DNA of 64,000 nt from Aldrovandia affinis (taxonomy: Eukaryota > Chordata > Actinopteri > Notacanthiformes > Halosauridae): positions 2,158,501-2,222,500 of the forward strand of contig JAINUG010000011.1 of assembly GCA_029706075.1 (NCBI GenBank), given 5' to 3'. Both the position numbers and the translations under genes were made by a program. Positions 1-13,829 of the stretch are shown here, piece by piece; the first letter of the stretch is position 1, and each line of letters begins with the position of its first letter. The notes beneath the pieces were generated by a model, which saw nothing but the letters and a program-made list of their open reading frames with translations, searched no databases and was not told where the DNA came from.

Positions 1-494
1 AATCACCTCACAGTTGAAACATTGTAACGCAATTATGAATCCAATATATCAGTCCAGGACAGAGACTAAAGGCCACCGTACATTTAACAACATTTGCTTG
101 GTCCTCTTTAAAAGGCTCAGCCTAAATAATAGGGGTATTGCGCATGTCACAGTTAAAGGCATGGACATTTCATCCTTAGTAATTCACATTCACTTCCTTT
201 CCAGTGCTGTGGCACACCACGGGCAGGACATATTTTATTCATAACTGTAAACTGCAGCCCTTTTCATACCCTTTGAAACAAAATGGTGCAATTGCACTCA
301 GCTTCTTAGAAAGGCTAGTAACTTACGCAATAGGCTAATGCATTTCCAAAAAGGCCCTGTTTCTCTGCAGACTCGGGTCAGAGCGGGAAGGCAATTAATC
401 GAACCGCCTGTTAACGTCACAATTAATGCACCTTAGTGCGTTCTGTAAATAGTTCAGGACAATTTACAGCTCACCGCACATAGCAAAAATAAAA

Positions 495-668
495 ATGAGA
501 ATAACCCTCTCATCGATTGCGAAGCAGAAACTCCTCCTTGTCAGCCTGCTCTTCGTTTCCAGTATAGCCTACTCCGTTGGGGAAGTGCAAGGCAGGAATG
601 CTGACTTCCCGAACCTTTCCCCCACCTCGACTGTGCTCTCCTTTCACGAGAATAATGGGACTTCCTGA
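495..668 (+). CDS. Small secreted/type II membrane-like ORF, possible exon
   Basis: A 57-codon frame opens at ATG 495 with an A-rich context and stops at TGA 666-668. Residues 8-26 run IAKQKLLLVSLLFVSSIAY, a basic residue pair followed by a hydrophobic stretch as in a signal peptide or signal anchor. The rest (GRNADFPNLSPTSTVLSFHENNGTS) is polar and holds one N-glycosylation sequon (NGT). A second open frame, offset by one reading frame, overlaps its end and continues from 656 to the stop at 809-811. That second frame is also protein-like (contains NVSG and CPPGYDADRSLYNDELPG). Either the gene is broken by an indel, the assembly has one, or this is chance. I do not recognise the family; no splice sites were established. 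Confidence 0.25.
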   Translation: MRITLSSIAKQKLLLVSLLFVSSIAYSVGEVQGRNADFPNLSPTSTVLSFHENNGTS

Positions 669-3027
669 TCAACGTCAGCGGCCGTCCCAGGGCTCGCGCT
701 CCGCGGATGACAGGGGTTGGAAGCGACCCGCTTTGTCCACCCGGCTATGATGCGGACCGTTCCCTGTACAACGATGAGCTGCCCGGCCTGCTTTCCACCT
801 CTTCCTTCTGAACAATAGCCACCATTATTTCACATGAGAATTGAAAAAGGATGGCGGGGCAGTCCTAAACAAAAACTGCATTCCGGTGGCGGTGGATTGA
901 AATGTGGATTGACATTTGCAGAATGCCGTGTGGAAACAGCTGCTCCTTCCTCTTCTGCGTGCAATCCCAGATGAAGCGGCTTTGGGAATGGGAATTACAA
1001 GTAAAGAGATATAGCCCTAGATATTACAATCATTATGAATGCAAAATTAAAGTTTTTGTAAATTAAACAGGATACTCAGGGACAGTAATCCAGTTTTGGC
1101 CCAAAGCGGTACGCTCTGCTCCCTTCGGCTTTGACAGTGATCCGGGGATTTCATACAGATCCAAAGCTGAGACGCCAATAACTGCATTGCCACTCGGCAG
1201 CCAAGCTGTCCTTACATCCTGTTTCATAACCGCCTCCTGTTTCATAACACCAGAGCGGCTGTGACAGGGGACAAATAACTGTCCGCAACCCCCTCCCCCC
1301 TCCCCTGCACCATGCTGTGCCCAGGATTAGCAGAGCCCCTGTTACCCTTTTAAAGAAAATGACACAGAGGTCTCTACATGCGCACTATTAACTTCTGAGC
1401 TCTGGCAACAGGGTGGCGTGACGTCCTCAGATGTGCAGGGCACCAAGCCCCGCCTTCCCCCACCAACCGCGATTACGAACCAGACCTAACCGTTTCTGCA
1501 AATCACCCTCCTGATCAACCAATCGGGTTTCACAGTGGTGAGGGGCAGCATCTGCACAGATCACAGGTACAGCCTGGACCTGCTACTGTACCTCACTGTG
1601 AATCACACATCACTCTCATGGATCACTAGCACGGTCTCCTCAGGAAGAGATTTGACACCACAGGGAAAGAAGCAAGTGGGGATTCCCAAAGTGGACCAGG
1701 ACCCCAAGGCATCCCGGAGAAGACGAGAGAGCCCTTCTACCACTGGCCATGTGATTAGGTAGGGGAGGAGGGGACGGATTCCTTCTGCTAATTAAAAGAA
1801 AGGCCTTCAGCTACCACCACCAGGGTGTGGGCACTAATGCTGTAGGCTAATGAGTGGATCAACAGAACACAGTGGTACACTTTACACCCATCACACCAGC
1901 AACTGCCTCATTACCGGCTCCTATCTTTACTTCCTCTTTTTCACACTTGTAACCATAAAGGAAATTAATAACCCATGGTCTGTTTTGCCTAATTGACAGG
2001 TGGTGAAATCTGGCTTTTAAAGGGCCCTATTAATTCAGTTCTTTGCCCATTTTCATATATATATATATTTTACAGATTTCAGATGTCTTGGTTATAAAAA
2101 TGGTATGTTATGATTTTTTTGGACATTCGTTTGTCAGATGTTTTGCAGCACAGTGTCCATGATACGTTTTTCGAACACATCTAAGTGAAAGCAGCTGCAT
2201 CTTCACTGACGTCGCTTAACAACTGAGACATTTAAGGACACTTGAATTTTGTGCATTCAACATGTTTTTGATTACCAATATTATTTTTACTGTAATTATA
2301 CATATTTATGTATTCTTCCATGATGCCTAATTAAGGTTTAATGTGTGGAATCTGCAATTTTGTCTGTGTTCTCCGCATAGGGGAAACCATACGGCCCTAC
2401 AATTAATATGCATGCAGAGTGAAGAAAAGATGGCCACGTAAAGATCGGAAACTAAAACTTTCTACCAACTGTTAGCCTAGATTAAATGTTGGTAGAAAGG
2501 TGTAGCACAGCTCTGAAAACCTGACCGACTCAGTTGTCTCACTACCAGTGTCTTCAGAAATGTGCCTGTATTATCGCTGCACACCGGTTGTCCAGATTCA
2601 ATTCCAATGAAATGATTGCAGCAACTGAAATGCAATCCAATTACATTTATATTGACTCCACCTCTAATTCCCTCTTCAATGGAAATTAAGTCAATGAAAC
2701 CTTCCCAAGATGATTTACTATACACAGATTACATTGCAGTCCAAAACCCAATGATGCAACTTGGAAGGTAATGCAACTGTACTCAAATAAAAAATGTGTT
2801 CAAAATTTCCATAGCAATTTTTCCACGTGAGCTTTTTTTAAATATTTGGGGCCTGAAAAGGAAAGTTAAAAATCTTGACATTGTATGCTTTGGGGAATGT
2901 TCTATAAAACTACTTTCCAGCTGTAGCTAATGAATTAACATTCATATACACATTCATACATATATATATAAACATCAAATAGATCATACAAAGTGGTGGA
3001 ATTCCGGCACAGAATTTCAGTAATCAC
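669..3027. other. No gene seen; GC-rich then AT-rich single-copy sequence
   Basis: The first part, to about 1.75 kb, is moderately GC-rich with scattered CpG and short non-convincing ORFs on both strands. From 1.8 kb the sequence is AT-rich. Short (AT)n runs lie near 2056-2068 and 2961-2970. I see no repeat family or exon that I can support. Confidence 0.5.
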
Positions 3028-4563
<1,536 letters not shown>

Positions 4564-5600
4564 ATTGTTGTAAATCCTAATATATATATATTCATTCCAT
4601 GATTCCTACACAAGTATGAGCTCTCTAGTGTATATTGCATATTCTAGGTCAGTTTTCAGTCCGTAGGATCAGGCATGTGTATGCTTGAGTGCTCTTGTCT
4701 GCGAATGTATGAAGTGAACGCGATACTTAATTTGTGTAGAGTTCCACCTCAAGCACGGAAAAATAATCTGACTTCCCATTTATTCAAAGTTGTGCATCTG
4801 TGGGTGTAAGCGCATTATAATCACAAGAGAATTGCCACATTTTGGTGCAATCGGACAGTAACTGTGTTCTTTAAATGTATATATAATATCAGGAACAGGC
4901 CAGATGCACAGAAAGCAATAACAGTAATAAAGGTTGATCTAAAGCTTAAAACGTGCCAGCTGCATATGTATGCAATGGCTGATAATATTTACATTAAGTA
5001 GTTATGTAAATACATGATGTACCCAGTAATGAAAATGAAATACATATTGTTCAATAGAACGGGATAATCTGTGGTGGGAAAGGTTTAAGGGCTTAGAATT
5101 TTACCATGAAGGTCTAACCTTCATATAGCTTGGAGCTACTCAGGCTCTTCGTTAAAACCTATGTCCTGACAGCACCAAATGTTTTATATAGCTCAAAAGA
5201 ACTGACAGTACGGTCATTACTGGGAGAGCTTTCAGCAAGCTTCAGACCTGCAGTTCAATCACTCAACTGCCATTATACCCCTAACAAAATCATCAATTAA
5301 AAGATACAAGGCACGCGTTGACAGAGGGCGAGGAATGCAAATCAGAGGTCAATCGGATAGAGGCTGCATCCCGGAGAGCCCTTCATCTCAGGGTGAGACA
5401 TCAGCCTGTACATAACTAAGAAAATCCAGCTTACTCAGGTACAGTTTCTTCCACACATGTGTGAATAAAGAGGTTCCCTGCCCAATTCTCAGCTCTATTC
5501 AAGCTGAGCAAAGGGATCTTTTATTATAGAGTCGACGTTCTGCCAGAAGCACTGATGCAATGCCCAGATTTTGAAAAGTCTTGATTGTTTGAGTTTCTCG

Positions 5601-5631
<31 letters not shown>

Positions 5632-7086
5632 ACGTGGGCCTCCCCACATTGCTTTCCTGGAAATGTCAGGGGTGGAGCAGCTGTGATGGGAGGCCCTTGT
5701 GAGCCCAGGGTGTAAATCTGCCCACATAATGGGACTTTGTCAGCCTTAGTGAAGACTGGCTGTAGGGAAGCCCTGCCCCCCACTGCACACACAAACACAG
5801 CCCCATACAAACACACAAACATACACAGAACAATACAAAGACAAGAATAACAGTGAGATGTACCCCTCACACTTGGGCCTGCCCACATTCATATTGTAAC
5901 CATAAAGCTTAAGAGTCGTGGAGGGAGGAATTAAATTCACAAGCTGTTGAGAGAGTGATTACATTTCTTCATATGTATCTGTGTTGACTTTTCTTTTCTT
6001 GACTATTCTGTCACACAAAGAATGACTGCTTTGTCAATATTTCATCTCAGCCACGGGGGCTGAATTCAGGTGACTTCAAGTAGACTCATCTTATTGCCAG
6101 CAACGGACAGAATATTCCGTATGATTAAACACGAATTGCTAAAACAAACGGTTGTTCTCAATGAGGCGAGTCTACCTCAACTGGTACCCAAAGCAATGGC
6201 TATGAAGCCATCCTCTGAGCAGCAGCATTATCAGAGTCCACGTGCAAATCCCCATCTCGAAAGTTCCCTGGCCAACCCCAGCCAGAGCACACTGCAGAGA
6301 TGTTCCGTCGTGAGTTTGTGACACAACGAGCCGGACGTGATGCAGACTGCTCTCTGCCCTTTACGGCACATTATGGAATTAGATCATAGGTTACCAACAC
6401 CAAAGTGGAGGCCAACTATTTGGCCTCCTCGCCACAAAACGACATACTCCCCTACATTCATTCCCCAGTAGGTCTTTATTAGCCACAACAGGGGCTGGCC
6501 GACCTTGGCCCTGCAACATTCCTTAATTATTTAAATGTATTCCAAAACAGATTTCTAGGGGCTCTTTTATAGTAATTAAACCCTTGGCCTGGGCAATAAT
6601 GTTCTTTAACAGCAACGAGAAGCCTGCACTTGACATTCAGTGCCCTCCCTGAGTCACTCAGCCGGTACTGCAGTAAACGGCTCCTGCAGTATTTATGTGT
6701 TTCTTATTATGCTGGCTTTGCGCAGCTTCAGTGTTTATGTATTACTTGGCACGGATGAAGGAATTGGGGCACAAGGTTGGGTGCTACCTCTTACTCTTTA
6801 TGGTATTCCACTTTTTAAATCCTCGAAATCTTCTTAAATAAAAAATGGTGGGGGCTGTCAGTTAGCCTGCCCTGCTAAAGCTCTGGTTGTCAGTGTACTG
6901 GCACTGTCCATAGGCTGGTATTAAATCCTGACTGTGGCAATATTGACTGTGATTGCCAACCCCACAGGATGGTACACGACTGAACGAAGACATTAATTTA
7001 AGGTCACAGTCAATTACAATAAGCATGCAAACAGCACAACACAAATCATCAATAAGAAGGCATGTTAAATTGGACTATTTCAGGCA
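4564..7086. other. No gene seen; one (TC)n tract
   Basis: Single-copy-looking sequence. A (TC)15 tract lies at 5600-5629 and a CA-rich stretch at about 5785-5830. Open frames here, including those on the minus strand over the TC tract, have low-complexity or unfamiliar translations and no splice support. Confidence 0.5.
5600..5629. repeat. (TC)n microsatellite
   Basis: Uninterrupted run of about 15 TC dinucleotides. Confidence 0.95.
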
Positions 7087-7094
7087 CTCATGAC

Positions 7095-7913
7095 TAGGGC
7101 TGTCGCGGTCATACAATTTTGTTTGACATTATAATTATTACCACAGTTCACGGTTAAACTGCTCTTTTTTATTCTATATATACAATTTTGGATTTTATTG
7201 CTAGTAATTACTACAGGTAATGGCCAAAATAAAGGAAACATGAGTAAATTAAGGGTTCTGGCAGCTCTGTTATGGGTGGGGTGCATTTTCCTGGCATGGT
7301 TTAGGTCCACTCGACCCATTAGAGAGCAAGGTAAATACAAAGCCATTCTGTGTGATCACTTACACCCTAAGGTGAAGCATTTATATCCTGATGGGAGTGG
7401 TCTCTTACAGGATGACAATGTCCCATCGACAGAGCATGAGTAGTCACTGAATTGTTGGATGAGCATAAAAATGATGTAAACCAAATACCGTGGCTGTCCC
7501 AGATCTCAACCCAACAGAACACTTCTGGAGCGGCATCTGAGACAGCATTTTCCATCATTATCAACAAAACACCAAATTATGGAATTTCCTGTGGGAGAAA
7601 GGTGTATCCCTCCATTATAGTTCCAGACGCTTGCAGAATCTATGCCAAGTAGTATCGAAGCTGCTCTGGTGGCATGTGGTGGCTCACCCTTTTAAGACAC
7701 TTTATTTAGGTGTTTCCTTGATTTTGGCAGTTTCCTCCGATTTTTGACTGTGCCCCCAAAAGGAACCTTGCCGGTGAAGGGGTAATTACTTGAAAATAAA
7801 TGCGGAGGGAAAAAAAAACGTGAAATCGACGGTTATGACGGGCATTTGATTTTGACTGCGGTCCGTGTCCATGACGGTCAGTTAGGGGTTATACAGTTAC
7901 CGCAACAGCTCTA
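7095..7913. mobile_element. hAT-superfamily element with 8-bp target duplication
   Basis: The element starts TAGGGCTGTCGCGGT and ends ACCGCAACAGCTCTA, giving short imperfect terminal inverted repeats. The flanks are a perfect 8-bp direct repeat, CTCATGAC, at 7087-7094 and 7914-7921. An 8-bp duplication is the signature of hAT transposases. About 520 bp of the interior belongs to a Tc1-like element inserted later, so the host copy is a short non-autonomous hAT of roughly 300 bp. No hAT transposase or dimerisation domain is visible in it. Confidence 0.85.
7212..7735 (+). mobile_element. Tc1-like element nested in the hAT copy
   Basis: The left end reads TACAGGTAATGGCCAAAATA. The right end, TTCCTTGATTTTGGCAGTTT (about 7713), is its diverged reverse complement, so the two are inverted repeats. 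The interior has lost most of a transposase gene. What remains includes CAGGATGACAATGTCCC (QDDNVP, second catalytic Asp region, about 7410). Further on, in another frame, is VAVPDLNPTEHFWS (about 7490-7531), the catalytic Glu region. It is a short internally deleted and frameshifted copy. It carries the rightward reading direction of the original gene. Confidence 0.75.
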
Positions 7914-8090
7914 CTCATGACCTTAGAAAACACCTAGAAAACACCTGGAAAACACCTCTTCACAAAACAAATCTTCCAGTTGTGAACTGCTCCATTGTGA
8001 CCATTTGGATGAAAAAATGATGTAAAGCCAACTATCAAATAAGCAAGCTGGCATGTCATTGACAATGCACAGTACAGCTGTTTTTCCACC

Positions 8091-8771
8091 TTAAATGAAA
8101 TGCTTAGCTGATATATGAGAATGTGTGTTGACATTTTCTACCCACTGTCTGACAAGCTGAACAGTCGCATCAGGGAATCGCTGTGCTTTCCTTCCTCCAC
8201 TGAAATATCTAATAGTTTGTCTGCATGCTTTGATTTCATGCAGTGAGGCATCTACCTTTTTCTTGCATTGTGCCAAATTAGCATGGCAAACCCTGCATTC
8301 TGCTACCACTTCTAAGGCCACCGTTTTTCAGCAATCATAGAATCACTGGCAGAATTTCAGAGTTTACCTTTGAATACTGAATTTCCCTCCCAAATGGAAA
8401 AGAGCACTTCAAACTGGAACTGGAATGTAAGTTGATGGAGAAAGTCATTTAAAAAAATACACAGGGATGAAAATGCAAAAGAATCTATTGGCCCTTTGAA
8501 TATATTGACTTTACTATACAACTATATTGCCTGTCTTCAAAATCGGAGTAGTGTCCCAGCACATTGAGTGTTTTATCAAAATATTTCAATAGTGTTTCGT
8601 GATGCCATGCTCAAACAATTTGATGGCTTTTCTCATTTCAGGCTCCAGACCAAAACATTCAAACCGACCCACTTTCCATTGCTGTAGATTACTTTTTAAA
8701 AATGTACAAGGATCAGAGGTGCTTCCTCTTTGTTTTGAAAAACATGCTGCATTTGTATTTGCTGATGTCTC
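8091..8771 (-). pseudogene. Degenerate coding-like stretch, unrecognised
   Basis: Two minus-strand frames read like real protein. Fragment one (8771 down to 8586) includes FLKSNLQQWKVGRFECF and LEPEMRKAIKLFEHGITKHY before a stop. Fragment two (8321 down to 8091) includes CRVCHANLAQCKKKVDASLH, RQTIRYFSGGRK and FPDATVQLVRQWVENVN before a stop. About 260 bp of non-open sequence separates them, and the frames differ. The composition (Trp, Cys, charged residues) is unlike random AT-rich translation. I do not recognise the family. A decayed transposase or a host pseudogene are both possible, and so is chance. Confidence 0.22.
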
Positions 8772-8850
8772 TCATTTGCGTATTAAACACAAATCTAAGT
8801 GTTCCTATTTCAAATACTGTCATTCTTGATAGGCTATATATTCTGAAATA

Positions 8851-8945
8851 GTGGCGCACTGATCGATCGGCCATGAGTCGAAATCTGAAATTTTAGCCAA
8901 AAAATGGAAAATCGGCCTTTGGCCAAGTGAGACTAACATGGAAAA
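8851..8945. repeat. Possible hAT-type terminal fragment
   Basis: The sequence GCGCACTGATCGATCGGCC followed by a run rich in GGCC/TTGGCC resembles the ends of teleost hAT-derived repeats. No matching opposite end or target duplication was found nearby, so this is a weak call. Confidence 0.25.
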
Positions 8946-11477
8946 TTAAGGGGACCATAAAACGAATAATGTATTAGTTGTTAGTGATAGTTACTACTAG
9001 CTAGCTAGCTAACTAGATCTAACTTTGATGAGGTTAGTAAGCTAATTGTTAGCTAGGAAGAAAATGTTTATTTTGTTGCCAGCTACACACCCACTAACGA
9101 TAGTGCCTTTCCAAAACAAGATCCCCGCTAAACTGTGAACATAACTGATCAAATTAGAATATGAAATGTTCCCTGCCCCAATGACAATTACAGAAAATGT
9201 CACTGCAGATGCAATACACTTTTTCAATAGCTCCCTAGCTTGCCAGCTGGCTCCGATACTATTTGTTATTGTTATATATTATTTGATTATGATTTTTATG
9301 AGTAAAAAGTATGCATTAAAGAGACATGGTTAAAGGGACTTAAAACACAGTTAAAGAACCACTAAAAAATTACCAGTTCTTAATATTTCCTTTGTTGCCT
9401 CTTGATTTTGGTTGTACAGAAATCAACAATCGGTATCAGCCATAAATCCCCAGAATATGCACCCCTTTTCTGAAACCTACCCGCCATTACATCCCTTGTG
9501 TGTATGCATACGTATATGTGTCTGCACTTGTGAGCACAGGAAAAAGTGCAGGATGGTGCAGTTCCTGGAGAGAGGAGGTCGAGTGGTCGCAGCTATGACA
9601 TCATGCTCAAGCGAGACTGCACAGTGCAGCTGCTGCAGACATGCACACAGGCCTGTCTTTTCATAGCTCCCCTCCTCTGTGGCTCACTGATCATGGAAGG
9701 AATGCACAGGGGCCAGCGCAAATCCCAGGGGGAAACGATTCCCAAAAAACCTCCAAGAACTTGAAGGGCTATGCAAAACCTTCTCTTGTCCTCAACGCAG
9801 ATTTGCGCCCGTCGTCAAGCAACCAGGCTCATCCCCCCTGCCTACGCTGCCCATGATCCATTACAGAGAACCGAGTCCTCGGCGGGCCTAGAGGGAAAGC
9901 TACACAGTCCGCTGAAAGACCCCATAACTCTGGAGAGCACATTTTAAACAGAGCTTCACAAATCAAAAAAGGAACGAAAGAGAATGCAGCATGTGTTTTG
10001 CAGGTTTCACCAGAGCCAATCTCCAGCCATAAAAATTCTCCATATTTTTCAAGCCCTCAGCATAGACATGGAAATCTCAGGTCAAATCAGGTCAATACAA
10101 TGGCTTTGTGTACAAGTTCTGGATAAAAAAAGAAAAATGGGGAAGTAATACAGTAAGCAGCCTGTATGTACAGTAATAACTGTCACTGCCAGGTAGGCTA
10201 ATACTTCCACATTATATCAGACAAGATAAGCCTGAATTTGCCTTTTGACTCACGTTACCTCTACCTGTTTGCAAGAATTTAAAATGTGCACACAAATATG
10301 GTTAGGCAATTTCACTGACAAAGAACCAAGGGAGTCCCCAGGGAGACCATGTTCCATGAGCCTAGCCAACAAAGCGGAAACCCTGCTGAATATACAAAAA
10401 AAGAATCTGCTGGGCAAGTTCCCGAATTCATTTAGCACTGCACACTCACAAGGCGAGTGTCATTCAAATTCAGTGTACAGACAGGCAACACTAGCATTAG
10501 AACTGCATGGCCGTGTGAGTACCATGCAATGCAGATACCAAGCCCTTCAAAAAAATAAAAACAATGATCCCCATTTTTTTTCAATCTATGCTGTGTTCAC
10601 TCCTCAAATTCTTTCAGATAGCTTAACAGTAAGGATTAGGCTAGTATCTAAAGCATTTGCAGTGCTCCAGTTCTCTACACATACAAAAACATAGGCCTAA
10701 ATAAATATTAAATAGGCTGCTCCAGAACACAAATCTAAAATATATATAACATTCTGGACAAAAATATAGCAGCCTATAATAAAGCGTCATTGGTGAGTGG
10801 GTGTGCTAATGACATTCTCTTTCTAAATTTCTCTGTTTGTCTGCATGTGGCGATACACTGATCCCATGGTTTTATGCTCAACACCACAAATTAGGATGTT
10901 TTAAGAGTTGCTATGGTTTCACCCCCCAAAACTTTAAAAACGATCAAACTCACCATCTGACAATTGCAGTAAATAGCTTGTAAATGTTTTATTCTTCTTA
11001 TCAAAGTTTATTGCTGTCCATTCTTGGGAAAATATTGATATTAAGAGTGAACACCTATTCAAATTGACAGTTCAAACAAAAATATTTTATTAGCTGATCT
11101 ATTTAACAGGCACATGTCAAGCAATGGAGCACTGTTTCATGCTTACCAAAACAGTGGCCCCCCACACACCTGGCCTTCTTCATGTCATAATCCCCACCCC
11201 ACTAAGCCACAGACATGCCTTGGTCTCTGTCTTTCATCAATACAGTCAATCAAGGAGAAGCAAGCCAACGGACATCTCCGACCATGTCAAAGCCTCACGT
11301 TTGTGTAACTTCCTCTGAAATCCAAAGATAACAAAAGAAGGGAGGTCCCTCCATCAAGGTGGGCTGAGGGGGGAAATAAGGTTGGACCAAATGTGCAGAA
11401 ACATCCTTTTGAATGTGTGTGAACACGCCAAGAATTCCCCATGTTGTTGTATTGAGTTTTTCTCTCTCTCTCTGTGT

Positions 11478-11479
<2 letters not shown>

Positions 11480-11557
<78 letters not shown>
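11480..11557. repeat. (AC)n microsatellite
   Basis: About 39 AC dinucleotides preceded by a TC run at 11459-11473. Confidence 0.97.
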
Positions 11558-11560
<3 letters not shown>

Positions 11561-12221
11561 GGAAATGTGTCATGACTATAGCGGTCATATGCTTCAGGCC
11601 ACCGAACTGAGACGGGAGAGCTTCAGACAACTGCAATAAGAGCAGGTGTAAGACAGAGCTCCTTTTCCTGAGCTGAAAAGGAAAATGAAAGCCCAGATTG
11701 CAACAGCATCAACAATCTAGACTAATTGAAAGTCATGTCATCGCCCCAAACTGTTTTGCCTTACTCCACTGATATCCAAAGGTATACAAGGTCATTGCAC
11801 ACATCGCCAAGTCAATTCAGAACTGCTTGTGTGGCTATTTTGCTTGTAATGAAAAAATGTTGCCCTCTCTTGGGCTTCTGTTTAGCGACACACAATGAAC
11901 AGCACAACTGGTACAAATACCAAATGCACACCAAAGCGTGGTGAAGTTCCATATGTCATGTATCCACAAAAATTTGTTTTCCTGTCTCATCATACAGGCA
12001 GCAGTGCTAGGGTTGTCTGAGGTGAGCAGTGTTCTGTGTTGACAAATCCCTCCTCCCCCATACTCAGAAGTTAATGTGCCTTTATTGATATCTGAAATAC
12101 ATCAGCTTACACCCACTCTGTTTTATTCACACTTGTATGGTCTAATACATCGTAGCAGGCAGTGGTCAGTTCTGAGGCACTGTTCAAGGATTTAGGAATA
12201 GCATACACAGATTATAAGGTT

Positions 12222-12225
<4 letters not shown>

Positions 12226-12283
<58 letters not shown>
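12226..12283. repeat. (AT)n microsatellite
   Basis: About 29 uninterrupted AT dinucleotides. Confidence 0.97.
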
Positions 12284-12285
<2 letters not shown>

Positions 12286-13531
12286 GGCATACTGGTTCAC
12301 ATCTCCATGCAACTGCAAGATTTATAAAAAGCAGCGCCTTCAAAAGCACTTAACAGCGTACCACATATAATCAGCTAATAAACCAGCAGGCCAATCATAA
12401 GTAATTTAAGACGTGTGGATTTATGAACAGTCTCGTGAGATTGTCAGACTCAAGCAGAACCCGTGAATCGACAACCCGCTCTATCTTCTCTACGCGCATT
12501 GTTGAGATTTCGCCTCGGGTGAATTAACAAATCGGCATATGACATAACCAAATTCCTGTTGTGATAATTACAACAATAATTCACTGACACTGCTTTTAAC
12601 GGGGCACAGTGCATACTCTAAAGTCCGCAATTAATTTCCCTGACTCGCTAGCTGGCATAAATAAACATAAATAAGAAATTATAAATGGTAAAACATACTA
12701 GTCGTATCTTTGGCAAAACGAACAGTAAGGGCTGTTCACAGCTACGAAAACCTAACTAGTTACCAGTGAACGTAACACCCACTTTTCATTACGTAACAGC
12801 AGCTAGCTAGTAATCCTCTGTGAACACGAGTTATAGCTAGCTAGCAATCAGCTAACGTTAACATTAGACAACATAGCTAAATGTTAGCTACTATTCTATA
12901 TTACGATTCATAGCTAGCTAGACGTATTTGGTGTACCGATTGTTTACAATCACAGTTTAGCGTGCCAAACCCCGTGCATTTTAATCTGTAAACTAAATCT
13001 GACGATCTTGCTTGAATCAGACCTTGCCAACAACACAGTCAACACGAACGTCGTTCACACACTAGAAGCTAGTGCAAGTTCAACGAAGTAACAAACTAGC
13101 TAACGTTATGCCAACAAACAACCTCTCAACCATGTACCTAGCGAGCCAGCTACATAGGTTGCTTTATATAACTAACTACCTAGCTGGCTGGCTAGTCATA
13201 ACGATATCGCTGGCCAGTATCGCTTTAGAGTAGGTCACGTTTGAGCCTTGTCTTCCTTGTCTTTGTTAGCTAACATGGGCTAGCTAGCTAGCTCACCAAC
13301 TAATTCAAATTACATTAGAGGACCATTCTCGTAATTTGAATCCTAAGAGGGAGTCTTTTGGCTAGTAAGCCAGATAGCTTACTCGCTAGCTGTTCGAAAT
13401 GCCTTTCTTCTAAAAACAAATGCACTGCTAGCTAGCCTGATAGCAAACGTTAGCTCGAAAGCTACCGTTAACAGTTGCTTTACTGGCTCGCTTATCAGAT
13501 AGCTACCAGTAAACGACGAAGATTCGCTTAC

Positions 13532-13800
13532 CTTATTATTCTTCGTTCTGCTTTCTCGTATGCTGTACTTGTTTTAGTTCTTGTAGTAAATGTATTTTCC
13601 CAACCGTAATCCACAAGAAAGCGATGTTGTCTTTCTCTGTGGTTCTGTTCTTTCCACTTGCTACAAATGTCGCGTCTGCTGCTTAATGTGGTAACTGTGC
13701 CGCTTCTCTCCAGCTCTCTCGATAGGTTCCTTTGCTCTCGCGCTCTCTGTCCCCCTCTCTCGTTCTCTCTCTCCTTTTACTCACCCACCCACTCACAAGC
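13532..13800 (-). other. Candidate 5' noncoding first exon of a minus-strand gene
   Basis: On the minus strand a GA-rich block (GAGAGAGAGAACGAGAGAGG, then GAGAGCGCGAGAG) is followed by mixed sequence. It ends AATAATAAG|GTAAGCG, an excellent splice donor at 13531/13530. The minus strand has no ATG from 13827 down to the donor, about 295 bp, where four or five would be expected by chance. That fits a 5' untranslated leader. The upstream boundary is unknown; 13800 is an estimate. A gene starting here would run leftward and out of the window. The matching promoter and coding exons were not identified. The alternative is a chance donor next to a low-complexity tract. Confidence 0.45.
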
Positions 13801-13829
13801 AGTCGAGTAACTTTGTGCTCAACAAAGCA

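Larger units (their letters stand above)
8946..13531. other. No gene seen; microsatellites and CTAG-rich DNA
   Basis: Includes the (AC)n at 11.5 kb and (AT)n at 12.2 kb listed separately. From about 12.6 to 13.5 kb the sequence is unusually rich in GCTAGC/CTAGCTAG words, as at 9000-9015, 12830-12850 and 13280-13292. This is a common feature of fish intergenic DNA near gene starts. If the candidate first exon at 13.5 kb is real, this is its first intron. I found no coding exon in it. Confidence 0.45.

Noticed and set aside
1063-1245. 60-codon minus-strand frame with some coding character
   Set aside because: No homolog recognised, no splice sites, and length within chance expectation.
10245-10694. 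149-codon plus-strand open frame
   Set aside because: No recognisable domain and no splice or promoter support; within chance for a window this size.
11295-11639. Val/Cys and Thr/His repeat frames
   Set aside because: Produced by the (AC)n microsatellite; the same applies at 36.3, 38.1, 39.5 and 56.6 kb.
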